Assembly (NCBI GenBank): GCA_012974435.1
Contig: JAAXQF010000081.1
Coordinates: 1 to 46,115, forward strand
Source of the DNA: Desulfuromonadales bacterium
GTDB lineage: Bacteria; Desulfobacterota; Desulfuromonadia; Desulfuromonadales; BM103
Direction: 5' to 3'
Length of the DNA stretch: 46,115 nt
Shown here: positions 45,971-46,115 of the stretch, piece after piece
Position numbering within the stretch: position 1 is the stretch's first letter
Layout of the letters: each line of letters opens with the position of its first letter
Notes under the pieces: generated by a model
What the model was told of the DNA's origin: nothing
The model's database searches: none
The model's input: only the letters and a program-made list of their open reading frames with translations
Position numbers and translations under genes: made by a program

Positions 45971-46115
45971 GAGAGTCTGGGGTGTTAAAAGATTTCGGGC
46001 CTATAACCCAAACAAAGGGAATACGTCTTTACACCAAAACAGTAAGAGCTGAAATCAAAAGACCAACGCAAAGACGCTAAGAAAAGCCAAGAAAGACGCA
46101 AAGGGTGACTATTCT

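Overview
The window looks like chromosomal DNA from a Desulfuromonadales/Geobacter-type bacterium (Desulfobacterota). This rests on gene order (lptGF; rpsB-tsf-pyrH-frr-uppS-cdsA-dxr-rseP-tsaB; ilvD-ilvB-ilvN-ilvC-psd-leuA-leuC-leuD; mtnP-PfkB kinase-lipoprotein-RodZ), protein flavour, moderate GC and a leucine T-box leader ahead of leuA. No rRNA, tRNA, CRISPR array, prophage or intact transposase gene was seen. Taxonomy is inferred from memory of the families, not from a search.

Layout. 1-350: repeats. 351-2601 (minus): lptG and lptF (LPS export permeases). 2.8-11.1 kb (plus): ribosomal protein S2, EF-Ts, UMP kinase, ribosome recycling factor, then isoprenoid, phospholipid and envelope genes and tsaB. 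11.2 kb: small DUF465 protein. 11.6-24.5 kb: branched-chain amino acid block, ilvD, ilvB, ilvN, class I ilvC, psd, a pssA stump, T-box-leuA, leuC, leuD, then a divergent ilvY / class II ilvC pair. 24.5-27.4 kb: repeats, a group II intron 3' scar, nhaA and a 5'-truncated heptosyltransferase-like gene. 27.5-36 kb: ndk, rlmN, mtnP, PfkB kinase, a hypothetical protein, TPR lipoprotein, RodZ-like protein, zinc-ribbon response regulator, purine nucleoside phosphorylase, a response regulator and a universal stress protein. 36.2-40.5 kb (minus): RNase E/G with a long basic tail, and a P-loop/DRTGG-type protein. 40.6-45.7 kb: ABC-F ATPase coupled to a ParA-like ATPase with a Cys-rich C-terminus, and two uncharacterised proteins. 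The last 250 bases carry an inverted copy of the repeat near position 106.

How the genes work together. ilvD/B/N/C make valine and isoleucine precursors, and leuA/C/D divert 2-ketoisovalerate to leucine. The T-box should tie leuA expression to uncharged tRNA-Leu. Two different ketol-acid reductoisomerases are encoded, and the class I copy has lost several family-conserved residues. uppS, cdsA, dxr and psd feed undecaprenyl and phospholipid synthesis, but pssA, which would make the Psd substrate, survives only as about 23 codons.

Most notable. The ilv-to-nhaA stretch shows repeated small-scale decay around a family of short inverted-repeat elements bounded by CTAG: a truncated pssA, a heptosyltransferase gene whose start was replaced by a broken element, an IlvY apparently missing about 33 internal residues, a group II intron remnant, and an S2 reading frame running through what looks like its own terminator. 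I did not find a clearly new multi-gene system. The best leads are the dual-KARI locus, the repeat family and the ABC-F/ParA-like pair.
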